From: Klebsiella pneumoniae
GTDB taxonomy: Bacteria; Verrucomicrobiota; Verrucomicrobiia; Limisphaerales; SXTU01
DNA length: 64,000 nt
Assembly (NCBI GenBank): GCA_943330855.2
Contig: CALQJI020000020.1
Coordinates: forward strand, 1-64,000
Reading direction: 5' to 3'
Positions 1 through 9,198 of this stretch are shown here, in pieces. Position 1 is the stretch's first letter; every line of letters starts with the position of its first letter. A model generated the notes under the pieces. The model saw only the letters and a program-made list of their open reading frames with translations, was not told where the DNA came from and ran no database searches. The position numbers and the translations under genes are program-made.

Positions 1-52
1 CGTAGCGGCCGTGAATGCGGGCCAGGGCCTCGCGTTTGGCGGAGCGACTCAT
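1..52 (-). CDS. N-terminus of a possible transposase/integrase (runs off left edge)
   Basis: A minus-strand ATG at 52 opens a frame that leaves the window, giving 17 residues beginning MSRSAKREALARIHGRY. The basic start resembles the N-terminus of some DDE integrase-core transposases, which begin with a Lys/Arg-rich helix followed by a dimerisation/HTH region. The non-coding stretch just outside it carries paired 23-bp repeats, as expected for an IS end. Seventeen residues cannot identify a family, so this is a suggestion only; it could be any short basic protein. Confidence 0.3.
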   Translation of the reverse strand, partial: MSRSAKREALARIHGRY

Positions 53-64
53 GTTCGGGGCTTG

Positions 65-144
65 GGTAACCACGAATGTGAGTCAACGTATCGTCGGACT
101 CCTCGTCCAACTCCCCGCCCCGGTAACATTTAATATGAGTCAAC
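65..144. repeat. Pair of 23-bp direct repeats beside the left-edge gene
   Basis: Positions 65-87 and 122-144 share 18 of 23 bases, with GGTAAC at the left and TGAGTCAAC at the right of each copy. They lie between the start of the left-edge minus-strand gene and the parC-like gene. Repeated internal binding sites near a terminus are typical of transposase-bound IS ends, so this is probably the end of an insertion sequence whose body lies left of the window. No target-site duplication can be checked. Confidence 0.5.
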
Positions 145-215
145 TCGGGGTGATTCGCGGGCGCGGGGACTCCTTGCCTCAGCGCGACGCGTTCTGCTCA
201 AATACCGCGTGACGC

Positions 216-2366
216 ATGAGCGTAGCGCAGCCACAACCCGATTCCGATCAGCCTGAATTCCCGATGGACGACACCACGCCGAAGCCCGCCGAGACCCAGC
301 CCGCAGAAGCACCAGCCTGCCTGCCAAAACCCACACCCGCGAACGGAGACGGCAACGGTGGCACTCACATCGTCGCCGAGGAGGCACCGAGCCTGACGCA
401 TCGGCCCTTTTCGCCGGATAATATCGAGCTGCCGCTCCACCGCCGCGTGGATAAGAGCTTCCTGGAATACGCCAGCTACGTCATCCGCGACCGCGCGATC
501 CCGAATCTCGATGACGGCCTCAAGCCCGTGCAGCGGCGCATCCTCTGGGCGTTGCACCGTGCGGACGACGGGCGCTTCACGAAGGTCGCCAACGTCACTG
601 GCGACACGATGAAGTTCCACCCTCACGGCAACGCGTCCATCGACGACGCGATCGTGGTGATCGCTAACAAACGCTACCTCATCGAGGGGCAGGGCAATTA
701 CGGCAACATCTTCACCGGCGACCCCGCCGCCGCGTCGCGTTACATCGAGTGCCGACTCACGCAGCTCGCGCGCGAGGAATTGTTCAACGACGAGATCACA
801 CAGCTCGTCCCCAGCTACGACGGGCGCAATCAAGAGCCGGTCACGCTCCCCTCCAAGCTGCCACTCACGCTGATGCTCGGCGCGGAAGGCATCGCGGTCG
901 GTCTCTCGTGCCGCATCCTGCCGCACAATTTTCCGGAGCTGCTCGAAGCGCAAATCGCGATCCTGCGGAAGCAGCCCTTCAAGTGCGTGCCAGACTTCCC
1001 GACCGGCGGACAGATGGACGCGCGCGATTATCAGGACGGCAAAGGCAGCGTGAAGGTGCGCGCCAAAATTAAGGAGAAGGACGAGCAGACCGTCGTCATC
1101 AAGGAGTTGCCACCGGGCACCACCACCGAGTCGCTCACCAACTCCATCGAGGACGCCGTGGCCAAGGGCAAAATCAAGGTGAAGTCCATCAACGACTTCA
1201 CTTCCGAAGAAGTTGAGATCGAGATCAAGGCCCCCGCCGGCGTCAGTGCGCAGCAGTTAATCGACGCACTGTTCGCCTTCACGAGCTGCGAGGTCACCAT
1301 CAACAGCCGTATCACGGTCATCAAAAATAACCGACCCGTGGAGCTGACCGTGAGCGAGGTGTTGCGCGAGAACACCGACCAACTCGTGCGGATCCTCCAG
1401 CAGGAGTTGGAGCTCAAACAGCGGAAGCTCGAAAACGAACTCCACTTCCGCACGCTGGAACGCATCTTCATCGAGGAGCGCATCTACAAGGAAATTGAAA
1501 AATGCAAAACGAACGAGGCCGTGCTGACCGCCGTGCACGAGGGCTTCAAACCGTTCCGCAAACAACTGCTCCGTGACCTCGCGGACACCGATGTGGAACG
1601 CCTCCTGCAAGTTCGCATCCGCCGCATCTCCCTCTTCGATATCAGCCAGCACCGCGAGGAAATGGCGAAGACGAAGGGGGAGTTGGCCGAGACGTTGAAG
1701 CACCTGAAGAATGTGGTGAAGTTCGCCATTGGCCACCTGGAGAGACTGCTGGAGAAATACCGGCCCATCTATCCGCGCCTCACCACCAAAGGCAGCCGTC
1801 ACGAGGAGGTGGACGTGAAAGCGGTCGCGTTCAAGGCCTTCAAGGTGTCCTACGACCGCGAGACGGGCTATGTCGGCTGCAAGGTCAACGGCGACGAGTT
1901 TAAACTGGAGTGCACCAGATTCGACAAGCTGCTGCTGGTCTTCAGGGATGGGACTTACAAGGTCACGGACTTGGAGGACAAACTCTTCGTCGGGCCGGAT
2001 CTGTTCTTCTGCGGCCTGCCGGACCGCGAGCGGGTGTTCACCTGCGCCTACACAGACCGAAAGGCCAGCTACCTCAAACGCTTCACGTTCGGCGGGAGCA
2101 TCATGAACAAGACGTATCTCTGCATCCCGGACAAGTCGCGCATCCTCTACTTCGCGCCCGACTCGCCCAAGCTCCTCTACGTTCGCTACAAGCCCGCACC
2201 GAACCAAAAAATCCATCAACAGACCTGCGACCCTGCGAAGGTGGACGTGAAAAGCCCCAAGACACAGGGACGGATGCTCTCAATCAAGGACATCAGCAGC
2301 GTGACGGCAGAGCCAACGCGAGGTTGGGACGAGAAAGCCGCGACGACGGCGATTGTGTTTGTGTAG
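216..2366 (+). CDS. parC: Type IIA DNA topoisomerase subunit A (ParC-like)
   Basis: This 716-residue protein is the breakage-reunion subunit of a type IIA topoisomerase. The catalytic tyrosine is Tyr176 in AAASRYIEC, preceded by the gyrase/topo IV signature around residues 95-110 (DGLKPVQRR) and the HPHG motif near 135. It lacks the long C-terminal beta-pinwheel with a GyrA box and is shorter than GyrA (about 850), fitting the Bacteroidetes/Chlamydiae ParC type. About 65 Pro/Ala-rich residues precede the conserved region, so a later start is possible. The matching ATPase subunit is encoded separately at 25454-27289 on the other strand. No good Shine-Dalgarno is seen. Whether it acts as topo IV or as a second gyrase is not decided by sequence. 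Confidence 0.93.
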   Translation: MSVAQPQPDSDQPEFPMDDTTPKPAETQPAEAPACLPKPTPANGDGNGGTHIVAEEAPSLTHRPFSPDNIELPLHRRVDKSFLEYASYVIRDRAIPNLDDGLKPVQRRILWALHRADDGRFTKVANVTGDTMKFHPHGNASIDDAIVVIANKRYLIEGQGNYGNIFTGDPAAASRYIECRLTQLAREELFNDEITQLVPSYDGRNQEPVTLPSKLPLTLMLGAEGIAVGLSCRILPHNFPELLEAQIAILRKQPFKCVPDFPTGGQMDARDYQDGKGSVKVRAKIKEKDEQTVVIKELPPGTTTESLTNSIEDAVAKGKIKVKSINDFTSEEVEIEIKAPAGVSAQQLIDALFAFTSCEVTINSRITVIKNNRPVELTVSEVLRENTDQLVRILQQELELKQRKLENELHFRTLERIFIEERIYKEIEKCKTNEAVLTAVHEGFKPFRKQLLRDLADTDVERLLQVRIRRISLFDISQHREEMAKTKGELAETLKHLKNVVKFAIGHLERLLEKYRPIYPRLTTKGSRHEEVDVKAVAFKAFKVSYDRETGYVGCKVNGDEFKLECTRFDKLLLVFRDGTYKVTDLEDKLFVGPDLFFCGLPDRERVFTCAYTDRKASYLKRFTFGGSIMNKTYLCIPDKSRILYFAPDSPKLLYVRYKPAPNQKIHQQTCDPAKVDVKSPKTQGRMLSIKDISSVTAEPTRGWDEKAATTAIVFV

Positions 2367-2392
2367 GGGAAGTGGCGGACAAGATCGCGCGT

Positions 2393-2469
2393 TGGAGCGC
2401 GAACGCCCACGTCCGCAGCACCTACCAATCGCTGGGGGCCGAACTGCGGACGTGGGTGTCCGCGCTCCA
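2393..2469. terminator. Long hairpin between convergent genes (bidirectional terminator/palindromic repeat)
   Basis: Arms 2393-2418 and 2444-2469 are 26 nt each with only two mismatches, separated by a 25-nt loop. The hairpin fills the gap between the parC-like stop (2366) and the minus-strand giant gene stop (2474). It lacks a U-tract, and its length suggests a mobile palindromic repeat that also separates converging transcripts. Confidence 0.75.
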
Positions 2470-2473
2470 GAAC

Positions 2474-5400
2474 TTAAGGCTCAATCAGGCGGACGCGGTA
2501 GAATCGCGGCCCGGCGGTCGGCGGGGTTTGGAACTCGATGTCGCGCCCGCTGCCCAGAACGTTGGTCGCGATAGCTGACCAATTCGTGCTACCCAGCGCG
2601 GAGGAAACTTCCAGAACGTAGGACTTGCCAGTTGCCGTGGGCCAGCGCAAGCGCGGGCCGCCGCTGATGAGCCCGGGCGCGCGCAGGTGCAGGCCGGATG
2701 TGGCGTCGTTCGGATCGGTGCCCGCGCGGAACTCCGCCCAGTTCGGGATGCCGTCACCATCGGCGTCGGCGCTGGCGGCGGAGAGCAAGTTGTTCAATGC
2801 GCCAAAGTGCTTCAACCGCCACCCATCGGAGATCCCATCACTCCACGAGGAGAAGTGGCGGGCGCGCATCGTAATAAGGCCGCCCTCGCGATGAGCGCGG
2901 ACGACGTCAATACCGGCGGGCGAAGCGGAGACGTGGTCGAAGCGGACGGCGTAGGCCGCGTCCGCGTCAGCACCCGCTGGCAGCGTGAAGAGCAATGTGC
3001 CGACGGCGGCATCGCCACTGAGGCCCGCAACGGAGTTGTTCAACCACGCGGCGGAGTAATTACCCACGCCGCGCGAGTGGCTGAGGCCCGGCGCGCCGAG
3101 CGCCGCCCCGGGGATGAACTGCACAGGCGCGGTGAGAACGGGTGAGCCATCGAGGGGGACGACCGTCAGATTCAGCATGAGCACGCGCAGCGGTTCGGTG
3201 CCGGAGACGCGGGCGGTAATAGGGATGCTCACCTGCTGGCCTGCGGTGCCGATGATCTCCCCGGCGCTGAAGTTGACGGACGGTTCGTCGGTCGGCGTGC
3301 CGAGTGACTGGGTGACACGGGTGGTTCGTGGCGCGGGCACGGGAGCAGCGGCCACTGTCTGCCCGACCACGCCACGGAAGTTGTTCGCGTTCGTTGTGGC
3401 GTAATGGATGCCGTTGGAACGGAAGCGGATGAAATTCGTGAGCGAGGCGTCCAACGAGCGGCGGAAGGTGACGAAGATGTCCGCCACGTTGAGCGTGCCG
3501 TCCCCGAAGGCGATGTTGTTGATGGTCAAAGTCGTGCCGGAGGAGACGGAGCCGGCAAACTGACCGCTCAGACGCAGCAGCGAAGTGCCCGGCACATTCG
3601 TGGCCAATCCGCAACACGAGTCCATCGCGTCAAACATGTCGCTGCCGATGGGCGGGCGGTTGAGCCCATAGACGGCGGACTGGAAAAGTTGCGTGAGGTC
3701 GTTGGCTAGTAGGTTCGTGTCGCCAAAGTCCGGCGCGTTGAACCAACGGAATGGGGCGACGTCACCCACGAGATAAGCGGGCGAGCCAATGGTCAACGTC
3801 TTCAGAGACGAGAGAGCGCCATTGGTGGGAGCCGCGATGAACACGTCCTCGCGGATGCCATCGGAGGTGGCCGAAGGACGCGTCAGCGAAACGCTGTAAG
3901 TCTGCCCGACCGTCGCATTGGTCGGGACGACGAAGCCGAAGGCGCCGACGACGACGCGCCCGGCTGAACCAAGGAAGGTTGTGTCGTGCGCTTGTGAAAA
4001 GGCGACGAGGTCCTGCGCCGTGGTGTCGTAGAGGTTGGTCCTGCCGAGTCGCTCGATCCAGCCAACGGAGAGCAGGTTGTTATTCGTTACCAACAGATTG
4101 GTAAAACCGGAACCAACGAAGATGGAGGGCGGGATGCGAATCCTGATGGTCGGGTCAATGGGGTCGGGCTTCATGAGCAAGGATTCGAAGCCCAGCACGG
4201 CGTTGCCGCCAGCCACGTTGGTGAGGTTCGGCCCAGTGAGGTTTGTGACGAACGTGGCGAACTGGAGGGAGTATATCTTCTGCCCAGCCACCAGTGTCAG
4301 CGTGATGGGGGAGTAGTTGGTCTGCCCGGCGGAAGCGATGAACTGGCTCGACGCCTCGCCGCTCTCGAAGCCGAACGAGAAAGTGTTGGCGACGAAGTTC
4401 GTGGGAGAGAACTCACGTGTGATCGTCGTGCTGTCGGCGAAGCTCCCCTTGAACGCCTTGATCTTGAAAGTCATGTTGCTCGCTCCCAATTGAAACGAGA
4501 AGTTCGTCCCGGGAAAGGCCACGGGGCCGAAGTTTGTTGCCGAAACCGTGGAGGTTGGCTCCACCCCGTTGGTGGTGTAAAACATCTGCGAATTCGTGGT
4601 GGCCACGCTCACGGTGAACAGTGCTGCGTTGTCTCCGGTAACGATCGGGCTGGCGGCCTGAAACTGGAAGCGGGCCTTGACCACACTGCTAGAGATGCGC
4701 CCGGATTTCACACTTTGAACTTTCACCGTTAGGTCAGCCAGCGGGCCCACCAGCGTGGCCGGCACGGGGAGTGTGTCGAGGATGTAGGTCGTGACCGAGC
4801 CGGAAGGCGCCGGGACGGTGTCGTTGAAAGGATCTGTCGGTGAGGCGCCAGAACTGAGAAGGGTGGTGACGTTGGCCTCGGCGGTGACGGCGATGACCGC
4901 GTCATTGATGAACACACCATCGGTGACAGGGGTGAAGATCGGGGTAACGCCAGTGGTGGCGTTGGTGGTGAGGGTGATGACGCCCACGACGGGATTGGCT
5001 ATTGCGGGCTGCGTTGCGGATTGCTGGATGCGGCGGATGGCCAAGTTGCCCGCGTCGGCGAAGAGGAACGCGCCGTTGAACACATCGGCGACGAGGCCGA
5101 TAGGGGAGTTGAGCCGCGCCACGTTGGTGGCCCCGTTCACGAAGCCGGCCTGGCCGGCCCCGCCCGCCGAGGTCTCCATGGTGTAGGTTCCGATGCTGGC
5201 ATTGGTAGCGAGTCGGCGGAGGGTGTGGTTGCCAGAATCGGAGATCAACAGCCCCGCCGTGCCCATCCAGTGCACTCCCCGCGGTTTGGCTAGCAGCCCG
5301 CTCAATGCAACGGAGCCGTTGGCGCTTCCTGCGGTGCCGAGTGAGCCGGCGCGGAGGGTGACAGTCCCGCCGGCGGAGACGGTCTTGATGACATGGTTCA

Positions 5401-6085
5401 ACGTGTCCGCCACCCACAGGTCGCCGCCATCTCCGACGCTGACGCCATTGGGTTGGCTGAAGCCGGTGGCGTAGGTGGTGACGGCGTTGGCCGTGTCAAT
5501 CTTTCGGATGACGTTGTTCTTCGAGTCGGCCACGTAAATGTTGCCGAGGGAATCCACCGCGAGGCCGATGGGGGTATTGAAACGTGCGACAGCACCTGTG
5601 CCGTTCGCCGATCCGGCGATGGTCGGTGCGCCCGCGATATTCGACACCACGCCGTCAAAGCCGACGTAGCGAATGGTGTGGTTACCGGAGTCGGCGACGA
5701 CGAGGCCGCCGCGGGTGGCGACGATGCCAGCGGGGTTGAAGAAGCGTGCGTTGAAGCCCGCGCTGGCCGTGGGATTGTCGTTGGTCCCGTTGCTGCCGGA
5801 CTGGTCATCGCCCGCGAGCACGGAGAGCACTGCAGTGCTCGGGACGAACTTCATGATCCGATTGGCGGAGACTTGCCCAAAGAAGGAGATGCCACCCTGA
5901 TCAGTTATGTAAAGTGTGCCTGCGGAATCCACGGCCACGCTGTGCGGCTCCACCAGCCCAGTGGCAACCACGCTATCCACGGACTGCGCGGTGGCGGTGG
6001 CCGCCCAACCTGCGATGAAGGCGGTGAGGCCGAGTCGGCAAGCGCGGGCGAAGGCCGTGGCGCGGGAGGCAGGAGAAGTTCTCAT
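2474..6085 (-). CDS. Giant secreted NHL-repeat / cohesin-like protein (paralogue 1)
   Basis: The start at 6085 (MRTSPASRA) is chosen because it gives a signal peptide ending ATATAQ and lies 14 nt after the upstream stop; the open frame itself extends further up. In the 1,203-residue product the first ~400 residues are NHL/beta-propeller repeats (recurring GNIYVADSKNN-like and SDSGNHT-like strands). A chitobiase C-terminal-like segment (FYTTNGVEPTS) follows, then a cohesin-like beta domain, two dockerin-like stretches with Asp/Asn ladders (FGDTNLLANDL; FGDGTLNVADI), a second cohesin-like domain, a Ca-binding DADGDGIPNWAEF linker and a short tail ending FYRVRLIEP. It is presumably extracellular. 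It is paralogous to its upstream neighbour and co-directional with the PilM-secretin genes. The molecular function is unknown. Confidence 0.85.
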   Translation of the reverse strand: MRTSPASRATAFARACRLGLTAFIAGWAATATAQSVDSVVATGLVEPHSVAVDSAGTLYITDQGGISFFGQVSANRIMKFVPSTAVLSVLAGDDQSGSNGTNDNPTASAGFNARFFNPAGIVATRGGLVVADSGNHTIRYVGFDGVVSNIAGAPTIAGSANGTGAVARFNTPIGLAVDSLGNIYVADSKNNVIRKIDTANAVTTYATGFSQPNGVSVGDGGDLWVADTLNHVIKTVSAGGTVTLRAGSLGTAGSANGSVALSGLLAKPRGVHWMGTAGLLISDSGNHTLRRLATNASIGTYTMETSAGGAGQAGFVNGATNVARLNSPIGLVADVFNGAFLFADAGNLAIRRIQQSATQPAIANPVVGVITLTTNATTGVTPIFTPVTDGVFINDAVIAVTAEANVTTLLSSGASPTDPFNDTVPAPSGSVTTYILDTLPVPATLVGPLADLTVKVQSVKSGRISSSVVKARFQFQAASPIVTGDNAALFTVSVATTNSQMFYTTNGVEPTSTVSATNFGPVAFPGTNFSFQLGASNMTFKIKAFKGSFADSTTITREFSPTNFVANTFSFGFESGEASSQFIASAGQTNYSPITLTLVAGQKIYSLQFATFVTNLTGPNLTNVAGGNAVLGFESLLMKPDPIDPTIRIRIPPSIFVGSGFTNLLVTNNNLLSVGWIERLGRTNLYDTTAQDLVAFSQAHDTTFLGSAGRVVVGAFGFVVPTNATVGQTYSVSLTRPSATSDGIREDVFIAAPTNGALSSLKTLTIGSPAYLVGDVAPFRWFNAPDFGDTNLLANDLTQLFQSAVYGLNRPPIGSDMFDAMDSCCGLATNVPGTSLLRLSGQFAGSVSSGTTLTINNIAFGDGTLNVADIFVTFRRSLDASLTNFIRFRSNGIHYATTNANNFRGVVGQTVAAAPVPAPRTTRVTQSLGTPTDEPSVNFSAGEIIGTAGQQVSIPITARVSGTEPLRVLMLNLTVVPLDGSPVLTAPVQFIPGAALGAPGLSHSRGVGNYSAAWLNNSVAGLSGDAAVGTLLFTLPAGADADAAYAVRFDHVSASPAGIDVVRAHREGGLITMRARHFSSWSDGISDGWRLKHFGALNNLLSAASADADGDGIPNWAEFRAGTDPNDATSGLHLRAPGLISGGPRLRWPTATGKSYVLEVSSALGSTNWSAIATNVLGSGRDIEFQTPPTAGPRFYRVRLIEP

Positions 6086-6099
6086 GCAGTTCGCAGTGT

Positions 6100-9000
6100 T
6101 CAAGGCAGCACCTTCAGACGGAAGTAGCGCGGCCCGCCCGGGGTCACGGTCTGGATGAATTCCCTCAAGTTGCCGTCGCCGAGGTTCGTGACCACCGGCG
6201 TCCAGTTCGGGCTGATCAAGTCCGTGTTGCTCTCCAGCACGTAGAGTTTGCCGGGCGCGCTCAGGAGCTGGAAGGCGAGGTCGCGCGCGCCGTTGCGCCA
6301 ACCGCCGGGGGTGAGCTGCAAGCGGGAGTTGGCCCGTGTCGGGTCCGTGCCGGCGAGGTATTCGAGCGCGTTCACCACGCCGTCATTGTCGGGGTCGGCG
6401 AGGTCGGCGGCGGCCGCGTTGGCCGCGCTGCCGAAGAAGGCGACTTTCCACTCATCGGAGATGATGGAGAGCGGCGCGGGCGCGGGACGAGCAACCCAGA
6501 CGGAGGCAGCGCGCGTCTCGAAGTTGTATTGCGTGAAGAAATTGGGCGCGCCATCCGCGTTGGCAAAGCTCACGGAGTAGCTGGCCCCTGCCGTAGCAGT
6601 AGCCGGGACGGTGAAACGCACGACGCCGAGGAAGTTGCTGCTGCTGGCCGGCATCGCAAGCTGCCCGAGGTTCCACGCGCTCACCACGGCGTTGATCGCG
6701 GCGGGCTGGATGGTTGCGTTGGGCAGTGCGGGGATGAACTGCGCTTGCTGCGCAAGGGCGGGTGAACCATCCGCCGGGCTCACCACCGCGCGGAATTGCA
6801 GACCAGCGAGCTGCGCACCGGGCGCGACACGCGCGAAGACCGGCACGTTGACCGTCGTGCCGGGCAGGACATTTTCCAACGGCAGCGCGCCGAGGGCGGC
6901 TTGGCGGTTCCATACTTCACCGGGCGGCGGAAGCGATGCCGCCTTCAGTGCCGCAGGGACCAAGGTCGTGCCAACCGTGGTGCGAACACCGCCCGACCAG
7001 GTGCGGGACCAGTTCGTGGTGCTCACGCCAAGAGCGGGATTTGTGTTCAGCCGCAGCGAGCGAAGAAGGATGATCTGCCAGTCAAGGAAGCGGATTTGGC
7101 CGTCGCCGCCCACTGTGCCGGCGGTGTCCTCGGGGAAGGCATCCATCGCATCAAAGGCATCGCTGAAGGCGAATGGCAGGCGGGTGCCGGACGCGGCGGC
7201 GAAGGCGTTGTTCACATCGGCGTTGTCGAGGTTGCCGTTGCCGAAATCACCAGCGTTATACCAGCCCCCGGGCGAGGTGTCGCCGACGCGGTAGGAGAGA
7301 TTGGTGACGGTGATGAGGCGGGTGCCAGCAGCCGCGATGGTGACGATGTTCTGCGCAGCATCGGAAGTGGCTGAGGGCTGAAGGATGTCAATGTTGTAGG
7401 TCTGGCCGGAGGCCGCACCCGCCGGGATGGGGACGCTCAGGAGCGCGGCAACAGCGAAGCGGTTGACGAGCAAGTTCGCGTTGGTGCCGACAAATGTGAT
7501 GACCAACCCGCGCGTGGTTCCGGCCGTGTAGGCCAGCGAACTGAAATTGGCCGCAGTGCCGCCGGTGGTGATCGTGATGAAGTCATTCGTGCCGATGGAC
7601 TGCGCGCCGAAACTCGCGCCCACCGTCGGAGCCGCCGCGTTGGGGCTGACTTCGACGCGGAACTGGAGCGTGCGCACGGTGTCGTTGGCGCGGAGGTTGA
7701 GCACGATGGGCACCACCACGCGCGCGCCCACGCCGGCGAAGATGTCGGTGTTCAAACTCGCGGGAACTCCGATGGTGCTGGCCGTGACGGCGGTGCCGGT
7801 GATGTTCGTGCTCGCGCTGTTGGTTCCGCTGACAACAAACGCGGCGACGCGCAGCCCCGTGAGGTCATTCGTCGGGTTTTGCCACTGAATGGTGCCCACG
7901 CCGCCGACGATGCTGACAGGCGTGCTGTTAGTGCTCGGCTCGGTGCCGTCGGTGGTGAAGAAGACGTTCGTGCTGGAGCTGGTGACGGCGATCTTGGTGC
8001 CGAGCGGAAAGTAACCGCTGTTCGGACTCATGCCGAGGGAAGGAGGGTTCAGCGCGCTGCCACTGCCACCACTGCCCACGCCGCTGGGGCCGGCGAGGCC
8101 CGCGCCAGTGACCTTGCGGATGACATGATAGAATTGCTCGGTCACGTAGGTCGTGCCGCTGCCATCCACGATGACCCCTGTGGGAAGCCGGGATTCTGCG
8201 AACGCCGCCGTCCCGTCCGCCCAGCCGGGATAAACGGAGGGATGCACGATGTTCACCCAGAAATTGGACTGGATGCCGTAGAGGATGGTGGTCGCACCCG
8301 TGGTGTCCACGAGCCGGACTTGATGGTTCCCCTGATCGGCGACGACGAGGATGTTGTTGCCGGCCTTGGCCAGATGGCGCGGTGAGTTGAACTGCGCGTT
8401 GGTGCCAACGCCCGTCGTTATGCCGGCTGCATTCGTGCGTCCGGCGAGAAAGCTGACGGCGAGCGTGTTCGGGTCCACGAGGTGAATGGTGTGCCGGGAG
8501 GAATCGCTGACGGCGATCTTGCCGCTGTCGAGCACCTCCACGCCACGCGGGGCGACGAACGTGCCAGCCGGCAGTAGATTCGCGCTGACGGTGAAGTTGG
8601 AGAGGGCCACGCGGCGCAATGCCCCGGCTTCTTCGACGACGTAGAGATTGCCAATGCCGTCGAAGGCGAGCGCATTGGGCGCGGTGAATGTTCCAGCCGG
8701 GGTGATGGGGATGACGGTCGCGCCGAAGGAGAGGTTGATGAGATCCACCCGGTAAATGCGACCATCGCCCGCCGTGAGGATGTAAAGGTTGGTGTTCCCG
8801 TCCATAGCCACGTCCACCGGGGAGCTGAAAATGAGGTTCCCGCCGGAGGAGTTGGTAGCAAGCGTCGTGGTGAGACCGGAGGAGAGGTCAAGGCGGCGGA
8901 CGGTGTTGTTCAGGCTGTCGGCGAGCCAGAGAATGTTGCCGGAAGGCTCGAACGCAAGACCGCCGGGGGTGTTGAACTGCGCCGAGGTGGCGATGCTGCC

Positions 9001-9177
9001 ATCATTGGTGCCAGACGCTGAGTTGGGGTTGAGCGAGCTCGGGCCGCCGCTGAGGGTTGTGACGGTGATTTGCGCGAAGGCGACGCCGGGCACAATCGCG
9101 GCGAGCAGGAGCGCGAGGGCCCAGCGTGTGACACGGCTTGCGCCGTGCGGCTCGCTTGGTGTCGGGGTGGCACTCAT
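6100..9177 (-). CDS. Giant secreted NHL-repeat / cohesin-like protein (paralogue 2)
   Basis: The product is 1,025 residues with a signal peptide ending GVAFAQ near residue 36. The layout matches paralogue 1: NHL-type propeller repeats (GNILWLADSLNN, GNHQVRLVD), a chitobiase-C-like segment (FFTTDGTEPST), cohesin-like domain 1, a dockerin-like stretch (GDFGNGNLDNADV ... GDGQIRFLDW), cohesin-like domain 2, a DPDNDGVVNALEY linker and a C-terminal tail ending YFRLKVLP. The start is 21 nt after the secretin stop, so it is very likely co-transcribed with the pilus/secretin genes. It could be cargo or a surface partner of that system; this is inferred from position only. Confidence 0.87.
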   Translation of the reverse strand: MSATPTPSEPHGASRVTRWALALLLAAIVPGVAFAQITVTTLSGGPSSLNPNSASGTNDGSIATSAQFNTPGGLAFEPSGNILWLADSLNNTVRRLDLSSGLTTTLATNSSGGNLIFSSPVDVAMDGNTNLYILTAGDGRIYRVDLINLSFGATVIPITPAGTFTAPNALAFDGIGNLYVVEEAGALRRVALSNFTVSANLLPAGTFVAPRGVEVLDSGKIAVSDSSRHTIHLVDPNTLAVSFLAGRTNAAGITTGVGTNAQFNSPRHLAKAGNNILVVADQGNHQVRLVDTTGATTILYGIQSNFWVNIVHPSVYPGWADGTAAFAESRLPTGVIVDGSGTTYVTEQFYHVIRKVTGAGLAGPSGVGSGGSGSALNPPSLGMSPNSGYFPLGTKIAVTSSSTNVFFTTDGTEPSTNSTPVSIVGGVGTIQWQNPTNDLTGLRVAAFVVSGTNSASTNITGTAVTASTIGVPASLNTDIFAGVGARVVVPIVLNLRANDTVRTLQFRVEVSPNAAAPTVGASFGAQSIGTNDFITITTGGTAANFSSLAYTAGTTRGLVITFVGTNANLLVNRFAVAALLSVPIPAGAASGQTYNIDILQPSATSDAAQNIVTIAAAGTRLITVTNLSYRVGDTSPGGWYNAGDFGNGNLDNADVNNAFAAASGTRLPFAFSDAFDAMDAFPEDTAGTVGGDGQIRFLDWQIILLRSLRLNTNPALGVSTTNWSRTWSGGVRTTVGTTLVPAALKAASLPPPGEVWNRQAALGALPLENVLPGTTVNVPVFARVAPGAQLAGLQFRAVVSPADGSPALAQQAQFIPALPNATIQPAAINAVVSAWNLGQLAMPASSSNFLGVVRFTVPATATAGASYSVSFANADGAPNFFTQYNFETRAASVWVARPAPAPLSIISDEWKVAFFGSAANAAAADLADPDNDGVVNALEYLAGTDPTRANSRLQLTPGGWRNGARDLAFQLLSAPGKLYVLESNTDLISPNWTPVVTNLGDGNLREFIQTVTPGGPRYFRLKVLP

Positions 9178-9198
9178 GGCGATGATTCTTGTCCAGAC

